From assembly GCA_902792515.1 (NCBI GenBank), contig CADAZX010000001.1:136441-197590 (forward strand): 61,150 nt of DNA, written 5' to 3'. Of this stretch, positions 45,139-53,913 are shown piece after piece (position 1 is the first letter of the stretch; every line of letters starts with the position of its first letter). The translations under genes and the position numbers were made by a program. Under the pieces are notes generated by a model, which made no database searches, was not told where the DNA came from, and saw nothing but the letters and a program-made list of their open reading frames with translations. This DNA is from an uncultured Ruminococcus sp. Lineage in GTDB: Bacteria > Bacillota > Clostridia > UBA1212.

Positions 45139-47082
45139 TCATTCGACGGGTGCCAGCAGTTCAAGAATACTTCCCCCGGAAATGTACCATCTTCCTCCGT
45201 ACTTGGAGAATGTCGCGTTGAAAGTCTGTTCTCCGTCTCCGCTCCTGTTTTTCGCAGTCAACGTCACTTCAGCGCGGTCGTTGCCGTTTTCAACAATTCT
45301 GATATGGTCGGCAAGCGCGTAGCCGTCGCCGAATAGTTCGACAGTCCCGTTGTAAAACTTGGGGTTCGCCGATATGTGGTAATTCATGTCATGCCCGTCC
45401 GCATCAAACCAGCCGTCCCATATAAAGTAAGTAAACTGGCACTTTGTGTTGGACGTTTTTAAGCGGTAGTTGTCGCGTATATCAGGGGAGAGAACTGTTG
45501 CAAACTGTTCGAAAATTTCAGAAAACGGCAGTTTGCAAAACCGCAGATACTGACCTTCCTCGTAAGACAAAAAGTAATCCGGATCATACGGCCAGACCGG
45601 GTCGCCGGCAAGCGCATCCGGTGAATACTTGATTTCCTCGTAGATCTTCATAAAGTCTTCGAAGACTCTCACGGCGGAATCTATGTCAAGCTCCCCTTCG
45701 TCCTCCCTGCTGATCCTGTCGTACTCGTCCCACGCGTTTTCTATCCGTTCTCGGCGGGCGGAAGAAATATCCCGCAAATACGTAATAGCCTCCTCCGGGG
45801 CATATTTTTCGAACTCTTCGCGCGTGAACATGCGGGCAATGTCATATGCCGGAACCCAGCTCAGCACATTGGCTTGGGAATACACCTTTCCCTCAAAATA
45901 CACCGCGTTTTTCGCCGCAAAGCGACGCCGGACTGCATCGTCGTCGTTCGAGTAAAGCACCTCCACATCCTCTTCGTTAAGAAGCTGCTCGTATTTGGCG
46001 CCGGACCACTTCATCCACTTGACGAATTCGAGCATTTCTTCCTTCGGAACTCCGTACTGCTTTATCTGAAGGTACGTCTTAGGAAGGTCGACCCTGTTTT
46101 CTCCCTGTTCGTCATACAGGCTTACCGCCTCCTCGTCTGCATCTTTGAACACATTACACCAAACCAGATAGTCAGCCCTGAAGAATGCATATGAATCCGA
46201 ATCGTTCGCAAGCGGCTTTTCCGGATACGACAACTGTTTCCACGCATCGTAGTAGTCCGGATGCTCCGTCCTCCAGTTCATCCATTCGGTATAATCTGTC
46301 ATATGCTTTTCATAGGAGGTTCTGAGTCGTCCCACAAGTGCGGGGGCTTCCGGGTCCTCGTCAAAATACTCGCGCAGGCGCTCGTAATACGGTTCATAAA
46401 GCGACGCATTCCGGTCGGTGCGCTTGACAACCGTCCCCTTCGGCGGAATCCAAGACCGGTAATTATCTTCGTCTTCTTTCGGAATCACAAGAATCCAGGC
46501 CTTGTCATAGCCTTCCAGCCTGTCGTCTCTTCTCGATGCGTCATTGACAATGATGACGGTCGAATCCTCCAGATAGTAATAATACGCCCTCCATGCTTTG
46601 TATTCCCAATCTTCGTACATGTCAAGCACGCTGACGTCGTCCCACCTGAGCATAATCGGCAGGCACTCGGACTGGCGGTAGGAAATACTTGTAAGGTCCT
46701 CCGCGGCCAGCAGCTTGCGTGACTGGTCCTTGTCAAGAATCAGAAGCGAGTACTTTTCGCGCGCGTAATTAGGGGTGCCTCCGATATATCTCTGCCCCGG
46801 CTCGAGTTTTTCCGGTTCCTTCGTATTCTTTTCGTCTTGCGTATCGTCTGAAATGACCCACGTCCGGCTCAAGAACTCAACCGCCGACGTAAAGTCCGGA
46901 ACCTGTGTCGGTGAAGGAGTTTCTATCGGCGTCACAGTGGGTGGCGCTTCGGTAACTTCCGGAGCAGCGGTGTATGACGCACCGTCCGGGGTCGAAACCG
47001 GCTGATTCTCTCCCGGTCTGCATGAGGCGAGAGAAAAAACGATCAGCGCCGCGAATAATCCGAAAATCAGATATTTCTTCAA
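45139..47082 (-). CDS. Large lipoprotein of unknown function
   Basis: 647 aa. Signal peptide (MKKYLIFGLFAALIVFSLAS) with lipobox SLASC, so Cys21 is lipidated and the protein sits on the outer face of the membrane. A Thr/Pro-rich linker (28-65) is followed by a large, mostly helical, Tyr/Trp/Glu-rich region without recognisable catalytic motifs. The last ~120 residues look beta-rich (FNATFSKYGGRWYISGG) like a small carbohydrate- or NTF2-like fold. The start codon is TTG 47082 with AGGAGG 9 bases upstream. Single gene with its own promoter and terminator. Confidence 0.72.
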   Translation of the reverse strand: MKKYLIFGLFAALIVFSLASCRPGENQPVSTPDGASYTAAPEVTEAPPTVTPIETPSPTQVPDFTSAVEFLSRTWVISDDTQDEKNTKEPEKLEPGQRYIGGTPNYAREKYSLLILDKDQSRKLLAAEDLTSISYRQSECLPIMLRWDDVSVLDMYEDWEYKAWRAYYYYLEDSTVIIVNDASRRDDRLEGYDKAWILVIPKEDEDNYRSWIPPKGTVVKRTDRNASLYEPYYERLREYFDEDPEAPALVGRLRTSYEKHMTDYTEWMNWRTEHPDYYDAWKQLSYPEKPLANDSDSYAFFRADYLVWCNVFKDADEEAVSLYDEQGENRVDLPKTYLQIKQYGVPKEEMLEFVKWMKWSGAKYEQLLNEEDVEVLYSNDDDAVRRRFAAKNAVYFEGKVYSQANVLSWVPAYDIARMFTREEFEKYAPEEAITYLRDISSARRERIENAWDEYDRISREDEGELDIDSAVRVFEDFMKIYEEIKYSPDALAGDPVWPYDPDYFLSYEEGQYLRFCKLPFSEIFEQFATVLSPDIRDNYRLKTSNTKCQFTYFIWDGWFDADGHDMNYHISANPKFYNGTVELFGDGYALADHIRIVENGNDRAEVTLTAKNRSGDGEQTFNATFSKYGGRWYISGGSILELLAPVE

Positions 47083-47122
47083 TTAAACACGCCTCCTTAT
47101 GCAATTTGTTTTTCTGTCATAT

Positions 47123-47150
47123 ATTATATTACAAAAAATAAAGTTTGCAA
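47123..47150 (-). promoter_or_regulatory. Promoter of the large lipoprotein gene
   Basis: On the minus strand TTGCAA (47150-47145), 16 bases, TATAAT (47128-47123). Confidence 0.7.
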
Positions 47151-47407
47151 CACTCTTTTATCTCTGTCACGTGGTACATAATTAATTACACGAAAACTCA
47201 CATAACTTCGCGTTCCGGGTAATCAATCAAAATTGCCTGTTTTTGTATGCGCGCACCCATGATAAAGAATCCTCTAACGAAAAACTGAGCGATGACAAGC
47301 AACTATTCCGAAAGTCAATCCCCCTATGCAAAAACAACGCCGTCAGATCATCTCAGACAGCGCTATTTTTGTGCTCCAGGTTGGCCGGTTCCCATTATCA
47401 TGATGAG

Positions 47408-47562
47408 TACCGGTGTCTCCAACGGTTTTCGGGCATATCGAAAATTGTTACATATATCCGGGACGTCGTGCGTCGTTTTCAAGACAGGCGGGCCTTTATT
47501 GCGTCATAATGCGATATGTCAAACACGTTGAGTTTTGGCGCGGCAGGCCCGTAAATCGGTGA
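47408..47562. repeat. Second copy of a duplicated gene-end segment
   Basis: 47408-47562 matches 44837-44994 with scattered substitutions and small gaps. It covers the last codons of the 47479-48327 gene plus about 70 bases beyond the stop. Unlike the copy at 44828, it lacks the distal arm of the terminator hairpin. 47151-47407 holds nothing else recognisable. Confidence 0.75.
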
Positions 47563-48327
47563 GTTCTGATCTGCACACCACAGAAGCACCACATAATCAT
47601 GATTTAGTCTGACCGTGCCGTTAAACAACGTTACCACAATGCGTGCGGCTCCGTTAATAATCAGAGTTTCCTCAACCTTCCCCTTTAAGCACTCTTTTAC
47701 CTTACAGACGTAGCATGTAGTCGGGTACACCGTGCTCTTACCCTCTATACTTTCAACAGTCACCACAAAGATATATGGCGCAAAATCGAGGACATCCTTC
47801 AGACTGTCCGTTACTATAAACGGCCTTCCGTACTCTTTTACGCTGTCTGCAAAGCTGTCCTTTGCCGCCTCTACGGTCTCGTGTTTCTCTTTCCAGTCCG
47901 CATCATTTTCGGTGATTAAAGGGCCCCCCATTGAATAATAATGAGGGTGCTCATAGTGGAATACGTGAACATATTTAACAAGAAACAGTAAATAACGCAC
48001 TCCTTTTTTATAAACGCGACTGCTGTCATCTTCGTAAACGTGTATTACGGCCTCCGAGACCTCTCCCTTCAGAGTGTCAACCACTTCAAACAGTAATAAT
48101 CCGTCGCTGCCGTCACCGGAATATTCCGCATCGACAATGTGGGTTGACTCCTCAAGCAATTCATCAAATGAATATTTTTCTCTAATCATGTAATGAGAAT
48201 ATTGCGGGTTATATATTTTTGTACCTGTGTGGTCCGTTTTTTTCTCTCCGGGAATTATGCTACCATTCGTACACCCTGACAAAACTAAAATGAAGGCTAG
48301 TATTATAAAAACGACTTTGTTTCTCAT
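47479..48327 (-). CDS. Lipoprotein of unknown function
   Basis: 282 aa. Signal peptide MRNKVVFIILAFILVLSGC with a canonical LSGC lipobox (Cys19). The mature protein has two similar halves: EYSGDGSDGLLLFEVVDTLKG with VYEDDSSRVYKKG, and VTVESIEGKSTVYPTTCYVC with VKECLKGKVEE. This is the pattern of small OB- or Ig-like repeats that report on secreted carrier domains. No enzyme motif is seen. The start has GGAGGG 9 bases upstream. A decayed copy of its 3' end lies 2.6 kb away, on the far side of another lipoprotein. Confidence 0.75.
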   Translation of the reverse strand: MRNKVVFIILAFILVLSGCTNGSIIPGEKKTDHTGTKIYNPQYSHYMIREKYSFDELLEESTHIVDAEYSGDGSDGLLLFEVVDTLKGEVSEAVIHVYEDDSSRVYKKGVRYLLFLVKYVHVFHYEHPHYYSMGGPLITENDADWKEKHETVEAAKDSFADSVKEYGRPFIVTDSLKDVLDFAPYIFVVTVESIEGKSTVYPTTCYVCKVKECLKGKVEETLIINGAARIVVTLFNGTVRLNHDYVVLLWCADQNSPIYGPAAPKLNVFDISHYDAIKARLS

Positions 48328-48361
48328 ATTCTCATCCCTCCGGTCGCATAATCTAATTGGG

Positions 48362-48390
48362 TTGACCCCCTAGTTTAAAAGTATTATAAT
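48362..48390 (+). promoter_or_regulatory. Promoter of the TetR-family gene
   Basis: TTGACC (48362-48367), 17 bases, TATAAT (48385-48390). The region lies between the TetR gene and the divergent lipoprotein gene, so autoregulation or control of the lipoprotein is possible. Confidence 0.75.
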
Positions 48391-48485
48391 TCTTTCGCCA
48401 GAAGAGTTCTACTGCCACATTAAGCGTTTTAGTCTCAAAACTACGCGGTAATAAACAATACTAATCTCCCGGAGGAATTTCTTTT

Positions 48486-49073
48486 ATGCACATCAGTAAG
48501 CCGGATCCCAGATCGGAAGCAACCAAAAAATCAATTATCAAAGCATACCTTAAGCTTCTCTCTCAAAAAAAACGCGACACCATATCCGTCAAAGATATTC
48601 TGCTTGCCGCAAACGTTCACAAATCGACTTTTTACCGGCATTTCAGCAATATCACAGAAATTGAACTGGCAATCGAAGAAATTGTGCTGGATCGCATCAC
48701 GAGCATTTTGAAGAAAACTGACTTAAAGGAGTTTCTTTCCGGAAGGCAGGAGTTTCTGCATAAAATCGGCGCGGTTTTTAACGAAGAACTGTATGAGTAC
48801 AGGTCCATCCTTTTAACGAATAATACCCTTCACTTCGCGGAACGTCTCGACAATGAACTAAGTGACATCATCAAAAGTGTAATCAGCGAAAACACGAATA
48901 TTCCGGATTTGGAAGCTTCTGTTTTGTATACTTTTCTTTTTTGGGGAAGAATTGCCGTCTTCCGGAAATGGATTCTGGGCGGCTGTACGGAGCCGATTCA
49001 AGATATTTCCAGTATTCTTAACAGAATATCTTCCGCCGGGTTTGAGAGCGTTTATGAGCTGTTCGATCAATGA
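48486..49073 (+). CDS. TetR/AcrR-family transcriptional regulator
   Basis: 195 aa. N-terminal helix-turn-helix domain (residues 10-60): SIIKAYLKLLSQKKRDTISVKD... then LAANVHKSTFYRHFSNI, the recognition helix signature of the family. The C-terminal ligand-binding domain is helical and not assignable to an inducer. The start follows CGGAGGAATTT. Divergent from a lipoprotein gene, which is the most likely local target. Moderately A+T-rich compared with the core genes. Confidence 0.9.
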   Translation: MHISKPDPRSEATKKSIIKAYLKLLSQKKRDTISVKDILLAANVHKSTFYRHFSNITEIELAIEEIVLDRITSILKKTDLKEFLSGRQEFLHKIGAVFNEELYEYRSILLTNNTLHFAERLDNELSDIIKSVISENTNIPDLEASVLYTFLFWGRIAVFRKWILGGCTEPIQDISSILNRISSAGFESVYELFDQ

Positions 49074-49125
49074 ACAGTTTTGCTTTTTCCGCTTCGCACT
49101 TGAAGCGCTGTGACGGTCTTACTAA

Positions 49126-49162
49126 AAAAACGTTAGCCGCATCGACACGGTCTAACGTTTTT
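49126..49162. terminator. Bidirectional terminator between TetR and lipase-like genes
   Basis: AAAAACGTTAG (49126-49136) pairs with CTAACGTTTTT (49152-49162), with an inner CCG/CGG; T-rich on both strands. Confidence 0.85.
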
Positions 49163-49213
49163 CTTTTTGTTAAAGCGGGATGTTTAAGCCCGCAGCATAT
49201 TCCTGAGCTTGTA

Positions 49214-50023
49214 TTAAAATCCCCGCTCCGCAAGCTCCTTCACGATGCCCGCGTAGAACTCGGGAATGTCCGAGATGCCGTCGCCTTCCCGCTTCGTGAG
49301 GCGGTGCCTGCGCATGTCGACCTCGTCGCAATGGGACACGCCGCGGTTGGAGTTCCCCGTGAAAGTGCCCCTGAAATCGCCCCACTCCGCCGACTCAGGC
49401 GTCACCAGGCCGTCGTTTTCGCCCTCGAGATGCTTCACGACCAGGTGCGGCAGGAACATCGTCATATCGCTCCGGTTCGTTTTGAACGTGAACGCAAAGC
49501 TTTGGTAGTAGATCCCGGTAACGTCCGGCGTCTCTTTGTTGAATTCCTCCGCCGCAGTTGTGGTGAGCGCTCTGACCGCCTCGAAGGTACGCGGCTTCCT
49601 GTCGCCCAAGAGCCTGAACCACAGGTCGCAGGCGGCGCAGCCCGCCTTCATGAGCCACGCCGGCATCTTCATGAAGAAGTCCACCGTTTTGGAGCCTCTG
49701 TGGGGCGTTGAAACCGTCGTAAGCGAGGCGACGTAGGGGGCGATACCGAGGTGCGTGATTGCCTTCCGCATCTCCAGGCCTCCCTTGGAGTGGGCGATGA
49801 CGTTGAACTTTTCGATCTTGTGCTCCGCCGCGAGCGCGGTTATCCGCTCCGCCAGGAACGAGGCGTTGCCGTCAAGACTCCCGTTGCTGTCCTGGCCGCC
49901 GAAGAAGACGCGCACGCCTTCGCGCTCCAGGCGTTTCGGAATCCTGCCCCAGTAGCATATTCTCTTTCTGTCCCGGAAGCCCATTCCGTGAACGAGCAAC
50001 ACCGGATATTTCAGTTCAATCAT
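49214..50023 (-). CDS. Alpha/beta-hydrolase, triacylglycerol lipase-like
   Basis: 269 aa. VLLVHGMGFRD near the N-terminus forms the oxyanion region; FNVIAHSKGGLEMRKA carries the nucleophile Ser in an A-H-S-K-G elbow, like the AHS-x-G of Bacillus-type lipases; GENDGLVTPESA supplies the likely Asp and GVSHCDEVDMRR the His. It probably cleaves an ester or lipid. No signal peptide is seen, so it acts in the cytoplasm or is exported by another route. I start at ATG 50023 (MIELKYP), although its ribosome site is weak, because longer frames begin inside the terminator hairpin at 50047-50084. Confidence 0.82.
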   Translation of the reverse strand: MIELKYPVLLVHGMGFRDRKRICYWGRIPKRLEREGVRVFFGGQDSNGSLDGNASFLAERITALAAEHKIEKFNVIAHSKGGLEMRKAITHLGIAPYVASLTTVSTPHRGSKTVDFFMKMPAWLMKAGCAACDLWFRLLGDRKPRTFEAVRALTTTAAEEFNKETPDVTGIYYQSFAFTFKTNRSDMTMFLPHLVVKHLEGENDGLVTPESAEWGDFRGTFTGNSNRGVSHCDEVDMRRHRLTKREGDGISDIPEFYAGIVKELAERGF

Positions 50024-50046
50024 GGCAGACCCCGACGGTAAACCGT

Positions 50047-50084
50047 AAAAAACGGGCCGCATCAAAAACTCTGACGCGGCCCGT
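50047..50084 (-). terminator. Ribosomal-operon (rplL) terminator, now displaced
   Basis: ACGGGCCGC..TCA pairs with TGA..GCGGCCCGT (50084-50072 with 50064-50052 on the minus strand), followed by six T. It lies right after the outer copy of the rplL end, 375 bases beyond the present rplL stop. Confidence 0.85.
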
Positions 50085-50109
50085 CTCGAAATGATTTTTA
50101 ACGCGAAAG

Positions 50110-50138
50110 GCGTTCGATTACTTGATCTCGACCTCTGC
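50110..50138 (-). repeat. 29-bp duplicate of the rplL 3' end
   Basis: 50110-50138 is identical to 50451-50479. It encodes the last six residues of L7/L12 (AEVEIK) and the stop, plus 8 bases beyond. The two copies bracket the element at 50139-50450 as direct repeats, like an attachment-site or long target duplication. Confidence 0.95.
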
Positions 50139-50450
50139 TACTTAGCGTCCGATCGAACGCTAAGTAAATAGCTATTTTTGCGTGCGCGACCCCGAAGCCG
50201 CATTTTATGTTGCGGCCCTCACTTGACCGCTTCGCGGAATCGTTCATGCCGCCAACATAAAACGTCTCGCGCGAGGGCGACTTTTAGCGCCAGCTAAACC
50301 GGAGACCAAGCGGAGACACACGCGGGTCCGCGCAAAGCAAGCGGCAGTAATCGTCGCAAGACACATTGTTTTCGGAAATTGCACTAACCCCCGGGTAACG
50401 AAGTAATCTTTCAAAACGACCGTGCCGCTTGCGTAAAGAGCATTTAATCA
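50139..50450 (+). mobile_element. Dispersed structured element, copy A (inserted in the rplL 3' end)
   Basis: 312 bases with no gene and dense self-complementarity, read on the plus strand. Hairpin CTTAGCGT/ACGCTAAG (50141-50164); palindrome AAATAGCTATTT; stem TTTTATGTTG/CAACATAAAA around a core that holds CACTTGACCGCTTCGCGG; CTCGCGCGAG; TTAGC/GCTAA hairpin; ACCGGAGACCAAGCGGAGAC; stem GCAAGCGGC/GCCGCTTGC; terminal GTAAAGAGCATTTA. Parts recur at 56201-56333 (minus) and 60974-61150. Flanked by 29-bp direct repeats of rplL. It runs antisense to the ribosomal operon. I infer a mobile structured RNA or non-autonomous element; the family is unknown. Confidence 0.7.
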
Positions 50451-50458
50451 GCGTTCGA

Positions 50459-50836
50459 TTACTTGATCTCGACCTCTGCGCCGGCTTCCTTCAGCTTGGC
50501 TGCGAGAGCGTCCGCATCCTCTTTGGAGATGTTCTCTTTGAGGTTGGTGGGAGCGCCGTCTACGAGCTTCTTAGCGTCCATAAGAGCAACGCCGCAAGCG
50601 TCCTTAACGACCTTGATAACGTTCATCTTGTTGCCGCCTGCGCTCTTCAGCACAACGGTGAATTCGGTCTGCTCAGCTTCTGCAGGAGCAGCTTCGCCAC
50701 CGGCCGTGGGAGCAACTGCAACAGCTGCCGCAGCGGTAACGCCGTATTTCTCTTCGATTGCCTTTACGAGATCGTAAAGTTCAAGAACTGTCATGGTATC
50801 GATGGTATCGATGATCTGTTGGATCTTCTCAGTCAT
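50459..50836 (-). CDS. rplL: Ribosomal protein L7/L12
   Basis: 125 aa. The N-terminal dimer domain ([31 protein letters not shown] in blocks), Ala-rich hinge, and C-terminal factor-binding domain ([21 protein letters not shown]...[11 protein letters not shown]) are complete. It forms the ribosomal stalk with L10 and recruits elongation factors. The start ATG 50836 (MTEKIQ) follows GGAGG. Its final codons have been regenerated across the insertion point of the structured element. The usual downstream rpoB-rpoC genes are absent here. Confidence 0.98.
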   Translation of the reverse strand: MTEKIQQIIDTIDTMTVLELYDLVKAIEEKYGVTAAAAVAVAPTAGGEAAPAEAEQTEFTVVLKSAGGNKMNVIKVVKDACGVALMDAKKLVDGAPTNLKENISKEDADALAAKLKEAGAEVEIK

Positions 50837-50984
50837 TTTATTTTCCTCCAATAAATTTTTATGTTTGTTTCGCACGTCTCAGGCGGTTTCATTTCCGCCC
50901 CATCCGTCCGGTCCGCGTGCTTTCGGATCCGGCGGCAGTTTTATCAAATTTTACCTAAAACAAGCTAAAACGCGACTTGATTCA

Positions 50985-51488
50985 TTACGCGCCCTGATGT
51001 TCCTTTTTCTCGGCAACCGCCTTGACGGCGACTGCGAAGCCTCTGATGTTGCCCGTGAGAGCGCTGAGCAGCATGGAGAGCAGACCCTCTTTCGAAGGAA
51101 CGTTCGCCAGTCTCTCAACACCTGCGGCGTCGAGCACCTCACCGTCGCAGAATCCGCCCTTAACGCTCAGCTGCTTGTACTTCTTCGCGTATTCGCTCAG
51201 AATTTTCGCGGCCGATGTGTAGTCGGGTGCGGTAGCGATTGCGGAGGGACCCTTCAGGTACTTCGTGAGACCTTCCATGGAGGTACCCTCAACGGCTTTT
51301 GTCACGAGCGTGTTCTTGTGAACGACGTACTTGACGCCTGCCTTTCTGAGAGCCACGCGGAGAGCGGTGTCCTCCTCAACGGTAAGACCTCTGCTGTCAA
51401 CGATGACCGTTCCCTTGGAGTTTTCGAGATCCTCCTTGATGCCGGCAACGATACCCTTCTTCTCTTCTAAAATCTTTTGACTTGGCAT
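50985..51488 (-). CDS. rplJ: Ribosomal protein L10
   Basis: 167 aa. The N-terminal rRNA-binding domain (VAGIKEDLENSKGTVIVDSRGLTVE, VHKNTLVTKAVEGT) and the C-terminal helix that binds L7/L12 dimers are present. It anchors the stalk and normally represses its own mRNA by binding a leader. The start follows GGAGGTGCAAG, and a long structured leader precedes it. The gap to rplL is about 150 bases. Confidence 0.98.
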   Translation of the reverse strand: MPSQKILEEKKGIVAGIKEDLENSKGTVIVDSRGLTVEEDTALRVALRKAGVKYVVHKNTLVTKAVEGTSMEGLTKYLKGPSAIATAPDYTSAAKILSEYAKKYKQLSVKGGFCDGEVLDAAGVERLANVPSKEGLLSMLLSALTGNIRGFAVAVKAVAEKKEHQGA

Positions 51489-51489
51489 T

Positions 51490-51720
51490 TTTTAACTTGC
51501 ACCTCCTTCCAAATCAAAAACCTTCGACATGTCCCAAGACATACCGAAGGTTTAAAGGAGCATTTCCGGGCCGGACCGCGCCGTCCATACGGGCGCGCCA
51601 CAGCTTCCGGAATCGCTTTTTCATACCTCGGCAGGATTTACGGGCGGACACTATCGAAAATGCCGCCGGACCGACGTCTCAGGCAGTAATATTTGTTTTT
51701 AAACGATCAATCCGCTGAGA
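51490..51720 (-). promoter_or_regulatory. L10-type mRNA leader with attenuator hairpin before rplJ
   Basis: The 235-base gap between rplA and rplJ contains, on the minus strand, CTGCCTGAGA and CTGCCGAGG segments typical of the L10 leader. It ends with a terminator-like hairpin AACCTTCGGTATGTC/GACATGTCGAAGGTT (51552-51538 with 51533-51519) followed by TTTGATTT. L10 or the L10-L12 complex probably adjusts rplJL expression here. Confidence 0.75.
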
Positions 51721-51723
51721 TCC

Positions 51724-52413
51724 TCAGATCTTGGTCGGGTTGATCTTGATGCCGGGGCCCATCGTGGAAGAAACAACCGCGCTTCTCACGTACTGACCCT
51801 TGGCGGCTGCCGGTTTGGCTTTGAGGATCGCTTCGTAAAGAGCGTTGAAGTTCTCAAGGAGCTTCTGCTCGCCGAAGGAAACCTTGCCAATCGGGCAGTG
51901 AATGATGTTGGTCTTGTCGAGTCTGTACTCAACCTTACCGGCTTTGATCTCCGCGATGACTTTCTTGACGTCCATGGAAACCGTTCCGGACTTCGGGTTA
52001 GGCATCAAGCCCTTGGGGCCGAGGAGCTTACCGATGCGTCCGACAACGCCCATCATGTCAGGAGTCGCCACAACGATATCGAAATCGAACCAGTTCTCGT
52101 TCTTGATCTTGTTGACAAGCTCTTCGCCGCCGACGTAATCAGCACCGGCCTCTTCAGCTTCGGTGACTTTGTCGCCCTTCGCGAAAACGAGCACTCTCTT
52201 CGTCTTACCGGTTCCGTTAGGAAGCACTACGCTGCCTCTGACCTGCTGGTCAGCCTGTCTGGAGTCGACGCCGAGTCTCATGTGGAGCTCAACGGTCTCG
52301 TCGAATTTGGCCTTCGCGCAGGAGATAACGTTCTGGATTGCTTCTGTGGGTTCGTAAAGCTTGGATGTATCAACAGCCTTGATGCTGTCTTTATACTTTT
52401 TTCCTCTAAACAT
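51724..52413 (-). CDS. rplA: Ribosomal protein L1
   Basis: 229 aa, full length. Family blocks: [58 protein letters not shown] and [20 protein letters not shown]1 binds the mobile stalk of 23S rRNA and can repress its own operon. It lies 21 bases after rplK and before the L10 leader, the standard order. Confidence 0.98.
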   Translation of the reverse strand: MFRGKKYKDSIKAVDTSKLYEPTEAIQNVISCAKAKFDETVELHMRLGVDSRQADQQVRGSVVLPNGTGKTKRVLVFAKGDKVTEAEEAGADYVGGEELVNKIKNENWFDFDIVVATPDMMGVVGRIGKLLGPKGLMPNPKSGTVSMDVKKVIAEIKAGKVEYRLDKTNIIHCPIGKVSFGEQKLLENFNALYEAILKAKPAAAKGQYVRSAVVSSTMGPGIKINPTKI

Positions 52414-52434
52414 TCGCGTTCACTCTCCTTACTC

Positions 52435-52860
52435 TCAATCCACAACCACGATGCCCATGCTTCTCGCGGTGCCCGCGATCATGCTGGCCGCAGCTTCAAC
52501 GTCCGCCGCGTTAAGGTCGGGCATTTTCTGCTCCGCGATCTTCATAACGTCAGCCTTCGAAATGGTTGCAACTTTCTCGCGGTTCGGCTTGCCGGATCCG
52601 CTGTCGATTTTGCAGGCTTTCTTGAGCAAAACGGCTGCCGGCGGAGTTTTGGTGATGAACGTAAACGTCTTATCAGCGTAAACGGTGATGACGACAGGAA
52701 TGATGAGACCTGCGTCATTCTTCGTTCTCTCATTGAATTCTTTGCAGAATCCCATGATGTTTAAGCCATACTGACCCAAAGCTGGTCCAACCGGTGGAGT
52801 CGGTGTTGCTTTACCTGCGGGTATTTGTAATTTTACAAATGCCGTAACTTTTTTAGCCAT
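52435..52860 (-). CDS. rplK: Ribosomal protein L11
   Basis: 141 aa. [20 protein letters not shown] at the N-terminus is the proline-rich thiostrepton-binding domain, and [20 protein letters not shown] lies in the rRNA-binding domain. It shapes the GTPase centre. The start ATG 52860 (MAKKV) follows GGGAGGTGG; three codons upstream are untranslated. Next to nusG upstream and rplA downstream, as in most bacteria. Confidence 0.98.
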   Translation of the reverse strand: MAKKVTAFVKLQIPAGKATPTPPVGPALGQYGLNIMGFCKEFNERTKNDAGLIIPVVITVYADKTFTFITKTPPAAVLLKKACKIDSGSGKPNREKVATISKADVMKIAEQKMPDLNAADVEAAASMIAGTARSMGIVVVD

Positions 52861-52950
52861 ACTTTCCACCTCCCAATAAATTCAGGCTGTTTTACGCACG
52901 TGCCGGAATGGCTTTACCAGCGGCGCGCGAAGACCGTTTTTACAACTTTA

Positions 52951-53550
52951 TCAGTCGTCGATCTTCTCAACCTGTATGTATTCCAGCTCGGCGGGAAGCT
53001 TCCTGCCGAACATAGATACCATAGCCTTGATGCATTTTTTGTCCTTGAGAACGGCCTCGACCGTGCCCTCGTTTCCGGCAAGCGGTCCCGAGATGATCGC
53101 GATGCGGTCGCCGATCTTGAATGCATCGATGTAGATCTCGTCGGAAATGTCGTCGATATCCACGTTAAGAGCTCTTACCTCCTCGGGGGTAAGCGGCGTG
53201 GGGTTCATCGGGTCAGGGCCTACAAAGCCTGTGACACCGGGCGTATTTCTGACGATATACCAAGTCTCCTTGGTATAAATCATTTTAATAAGAACATAAC
53301 CGGGAAAAGCCTTCTTGAGTTCGGTCTTCTCCTTGCCGTCCTTGAAAACAGTCTCTTCGACCATCGGGATGACGATTTTGGAAACGGTCTTGCCGAGATC
53401 GGAGTTCTCGATCTTGCTCTCAAGGTACTGTTTGACCTTGTTCTCGTACGTCGAATACGTGTGGATAACGTACCACTTCATCTCCGGCTCGCGGGTCTTC
53501 TTTTCCTGATCGTCGTCATTCGATGACAATTTAAATTCAAGTGCACTCAT
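52951..53550 (-). CDS. nusG: Transcription antitermination/termination factor NusG
   Basis: 199 aa. The NGN domain starts after a 24-residue acidic extension (MKWYVIHTYSTYENKVK, FPGYVLIKM, GVTGFVGPDPMNPTPL), and the KOW domain includes IGDRIAIISGPLAGNEGTVEAV. It binds RNA polymerase and modulates pausing and coupling to ribosomes. The start ATG 53550 has GGAGGAGGG upstream. A later ATG at MKWYV would give the usual length, so the N-terminal extension is unusual but possible. Confidence 0.97.
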   Translation of the reverse strand: MSALEFKLSSNDDDQEKKTREPEMKWYVIHTYSTYENKVKQYLESKIENSDLGKTVSKIVIPMVEETVFKDGKEKTELKKAFPGYVLIKMIYTKETWYIVRNTPGVTGFVGPDPMNPTPLTPEEVRALNVDIDDISDEIYIDAFKIGDRIAIISGPLAGNEGTVEAVLKDKKCIKAMVSMFGRKLPAELEYIQVEKIDD

Positions 53551-53640
53551 GCCAGGTAACCCTCCTCCTTCAAAAATCGCATTCTCGTCGTATAATTTGC
53601 GCGTAACATCTTGAATGTTTCACGGCGCGGCTAAAAATCC

Positions 53641-53889
53641 TTATGCGCGAATAAACTCGACAAGGAATTTAAGCAGGGAATCAATGCCGAAAATCAGGGC
53701 ACCGATTACCAGGCAAACAGCAAGCACGGAAACCGTGCTCTTGAAAAGCTCTTTTTTGGTAGGCCAGGTGACCTTCTTGAGCTCTCCGGATATGCCCTTA
53801 AAGAAACCGGCAATGGCTTTTCCGATCTTCTGGAAAAACGCCTTCACTTTGCCGGGGTTCTTCTTAGCAGCGTTGTTAGCGGATGCCAT
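53641..53889 (-). CDS. secE: Preprotein translocase subunit SecE
   Basis: 82 aa. A basic N-terminus (KKNPGKVKAFFQKIGK), the conserved amphipathic ISGELKKVTWPTKKEL, then one transmembrane segment (STVSVLAVCLVIGALIFGIDSLL). SecE clamps SecY in the membrane. It sits between rpmG and nusG, the usual place. Confidence 0.97.
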   Translation of the reverse strand: MASANNAAKKNPGKVKAFFQKIGKAIAGFFKGISGELKKVTWPTKKELFKSTVSVLAVCLVIGALIFGIDSLLKFLVEFIRA

Positions 53890-53913
53890 AATAATCCTCC
53901 GAATAAACCTTTA

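Noticed and set aside
50139..50450. Copy A as an insertion sequence
   Set aside because: There is no transposase frame and no simple terminal inverted repeat. It has RNA-like helices, so I list it as a mobile structured element of unknown family.
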